Assembly: GCF_051020955.1 (NCBI RefSeq)
Contig: NW_027476096.1
Coordinates: 2,852,001-2,916,000, forward strand
DNA: 64,000 nucleotides
From: Megalopta genalis
Lineage: Eukaryota; Arthropoda; Insecta; Hymenoptera; Halictidae
Direction: 5' to 3'
Position 1 is the first letter of the stretch, and each line of letters begins with the position of its first letter. Below the pieces are notes generated by a model. That model did no database searches, was not told where the DNA came from, and saw nothing but the letters and a program-made list of their open reading frames with translations. Both the position numbers and the translations under genes were made by a program. Positions 62,337 to 64,000 of the stretch are shown here, piece by piece.

Positions 62337-64000
62337 AATCCATGCGAAACACATGATTTAGATTCAAATCAATGCGAAGTAAAAGGGTTATCTTCGAATC
62401 CAAGCGAAACAAATGATTTAGCTTCAAACACTTGTGATATACATGATTTAGCTTCAACTGCATGCGAAACAAACGAGTTAGCTTCAAATCCATGCGAAAC
62501 ACATGATTTAGCTTCAAATCAGTGCGAAGAAGAGGGGTGATCTTCGAATCCATGCTAATCAAATGGTTCATATTCAAATACTTGTGATATACATGATTTA
62601 GCTTCAACAGCAAGCGAAACAAAGGAGTTAGCTTCAAATCCATGCGAAACACATGATTTAGCTCCAAATCAATGCGAAGTAGAAGGCATAGCATCAAATC
62701 CATGGGAATCAAATGGTTTAGCTTCAAATACTTGTGATATACATGATTTAGCATCAACAGCATGCGAAACAAACGAGTTAGCTTCAAATCCAAGCGAAGC
62801 ATATGATTTCGTTTCAAATCAATGCGAAGTAGAAGGCTGATCTCCGATCCACGCGAAACAGATTGTATAGATTCAAATACTTGTGATATACATGATTTAG
62901 CTTCAACAGCATGCGAAACAAACGTGTTAGCTTCAAATCCATGCGAAACACATGATTTAGCTTCAATTTGAAGCGAAGTAGAAGGCTTAGCTTCAAATCC
63001 ATGCCAATCAAACGGTTTAGCTTCAAATACTTGTGATATACATGGTTCAGCTTCAAGTGCATGAGAAATTACCGAGTTAGCTTCAAATCCATGCGAAACA
63101 CATGACTTAGGTCCGAATCAGTGCGAACCAGAAGGCTGATGTTCGAATCCATGCGAAACAAAGGTTTTGCTTCAAATACTTGTGATATACATGATTTAAC
63201 TTCAACTGCATGCGAAACAAACTAGCTAGTTTCAAATCCATGCGAAACACATGATTTACCTTCAAATCAATGCGAAGTAGAACGATTATCTTCGAATCCA
63301 TGCAAAACAAATGATTTAGCTTCAAACAAATTGTGATATACATTATTTATCTTCAACTGCATGCGAAACAAACAAGCTAGCCTCAAATCCAAGCGAAACA
63401 CATGATTTATCTTCGAATCAATGCGAGGTAGAAGGCTTAGCTTCAATTCCATGCGAATCAAACGATTTAGCTTCAAATACTTGTGATATACATGATTTAG
63501 CTTCAACTGCATGCGAAACAAACGAGTTAGCTTCAAATCCATGCGCAACACATGAATTAGCTTCAAATCAATGCGAAGTAGAAGGGTTATCTTTGAATCC
63601 ATGCGAAACAAATGGTTTAGCTTCAAACACTTGTGTTATACATGATTTAGCTTCAACTGCATGCGAAACAACGAGTTAGCTTTAAACCCATGCGAAACAC
63701 ATGATTCAACTCCAAATCAATGCGAAGTAGAAGGCTTTGCTTTAAATCCATGCGAAACACATGATTTAGCTTCAAACCAATGCGAAGTAGAAGGGTTATC
63801 TTCGAATCCATGCGAAACAAATGGTTTAGCTTCAAACACTTGTGATATACATGATTTAGCTTCAACAGCATGCGAAACAAACGTGTTAGCTTCAAATCCA
63901 TGCGAAACACATGATTTAGCTTCAATTTAATGCGAAGTAGAAGGCTTAGCTTCAAATCCATGCCAATCAAACGGTTTAGCTTCAAATACTTGTGATATTC
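62337..64000 (+). repeat. Terminal-block repeat, copy 3, cut by the window end
   Basis: Copy of 54425-56080 at an offset of 7912 bp. The match holds until the last few bases (gatatac in copy 1, gatattc here). The array clearly continues beyond the window. Confidence 0.87.

Larger units (their letters stand above)
1..64000. repeat. Satellite DNA array, 30-bp unit in a 150-bp higher-order repeat
   Basis: Every part of the window resolves into 30-bp units in one orientation, with no inverted unit and no interruption by other DNA that I could find. Five unit types share the core ttagcttcaa and normally follow in the order A-B-C-D-E, giving 150 bp. A and C begin acatgattta, B aaacgagtta, D agaaggctta, E aaatggttta. 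A has the middle part aactgcatgc, B and D have aaatccatgc, C has aaatcaatgc, and E has aaatacttgtgatat. Consensus GC is 55 of 150 bases. Most units are exactly 30 bp; one-base insertions or deletions occur at scattered sites. Shortened cycles (for example C-D-C-D at 361-480 and A-B-A-B at 811-930) show gain or loss of whole 30-mers. The array reaches both window edges, so its true length is unknown. Function is not shown by the sequence; a structural or heterochromatic role is an inference. Confidence 0.97.

Noticed and set aside
1..64000. A giant plus-strand gene for a Cys-containing decapeptide repeat protein
   Set aside because: The frame is cut by TAA, TAG and TGA many times and by scattered one-base indels; the longest run is 235 codons and starts at GTG. 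Introns removing all of these would have to be numerous, and no consistent splice pattern is evident.
1..64000. CRISPR array, because of about 30-bp direct repeats
   Set aside because: The units are contiguous with no unique spacers, they vary in sequence, and no cas-like gene is present.
1..64000. Telomeric or simple microsatellite DNA
   Set aside because: The unit is 30 bp with a five-type order; no TTAGGG-like or other short motif is repeated.
1..64000. Transposable elements or their fragments within the array
   Set aside because: I found no terminal repeats, target-site duplications, poly-A tails or transposase/reverse-transcriptase-like translations; all sequence fits the satellite.
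1..64000. tRNA, rRNA or other structured RNA genes, promoters and terminators
   Set aside because: No sequence departs from the repeat enough to hold one, and motifs such as gatatac are part of the E-A junction of every cycle.
1..64000. Inverted segments of the array
   Set aside because: I looked for reverse-complement signatures such as gtttcgcatg and gaagctaaat in the given strand and saw none; all units have one orientation.
1..64000. Bacterial origin with a large repeat protein gene
   Set aside because: No ribosome-binding-site and start combination, no flanking genes, and 64 kb of nested satellite repeats with indels is not typical of bacteria. Eukaryotic satellite DNA is the simpler reading, though the species is unknown.

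Overview
The whole window is one satellite DNA array. From base 1 to base 64000 it consists of head-to-tail units of about 30 bp, all in the same orientation. I found no unique sequence, gene, RNA gene, transposon or array edge. About 2,100 of these 30-mers fit. They belong to five types (called A, B, C, D, E here), normally in the fixed order A-B-C-D-E, which makes a 150-bp higher-order repeat. All five share the core ttagcttcaa. They differ in the first 10 bases (acatgattta in A and C, aaacgagtta in B, agaaggctta in D, aaatggttta in E) and in the last 10 (catgcgaaac in A, B and D; aatgcgaagt in C; cttgtgatat in E). The 150-bp consensus is about 37% GC.

Above the 150-bp level lies a third level of multi-kilobase tandem and nested repeats. 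Region by region: 1-4760, two near-identical 2309-bp copies and a truncated third; 4761-9000, mixed units including a 90-bp tandem duplication; 9001-26335, two 8123-bp copies at an offset of 9212 bp, joined by a 1.1-kb bridge copied from the 7.0-8.0 kb type, with a 2.55-kb module inside each copy duplicated at an offset of 3571 bp; 23788-34406, two copies at an offset of 5372 bp; 34407-38180, a third, rearranged copy; 38185-40970, a distinct indel-free block; 40971-50800, a more diverged block with interspersed recurrences; 50800-64000, mosaic blocks at offsets of 3536, 4166 and 7912 bp running off the end of the window.

Because 30 is divisible by 3, reading frames persist through the array. 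One plus frame and one minus frame have no stop in any of the five consensus units, so long ORFs appear on both strands (up to 739 codons on the minus strand). I read these as by-products of the repeat. All three stop codons interrupt the plus frame, one-base indels shift frame often, the largest ORF crosses an indel and changes frame, and its first codon is TTG. I therefore call no protein-coding gene.

A 64-kb array with three nested levels of repetition points to a eukaryotic genome (heterochromatin, pericentromere, centromere or a sex chromosome) from a long-read assembly. The sequence does not let me name the species. What deserves attention is the hierarchy itself: a 150-bp repeat close to nucleosome-core length, CpG at a fixed place in four of five subunits, and amplification blocks that can be ordered in time by shared one-base indels.
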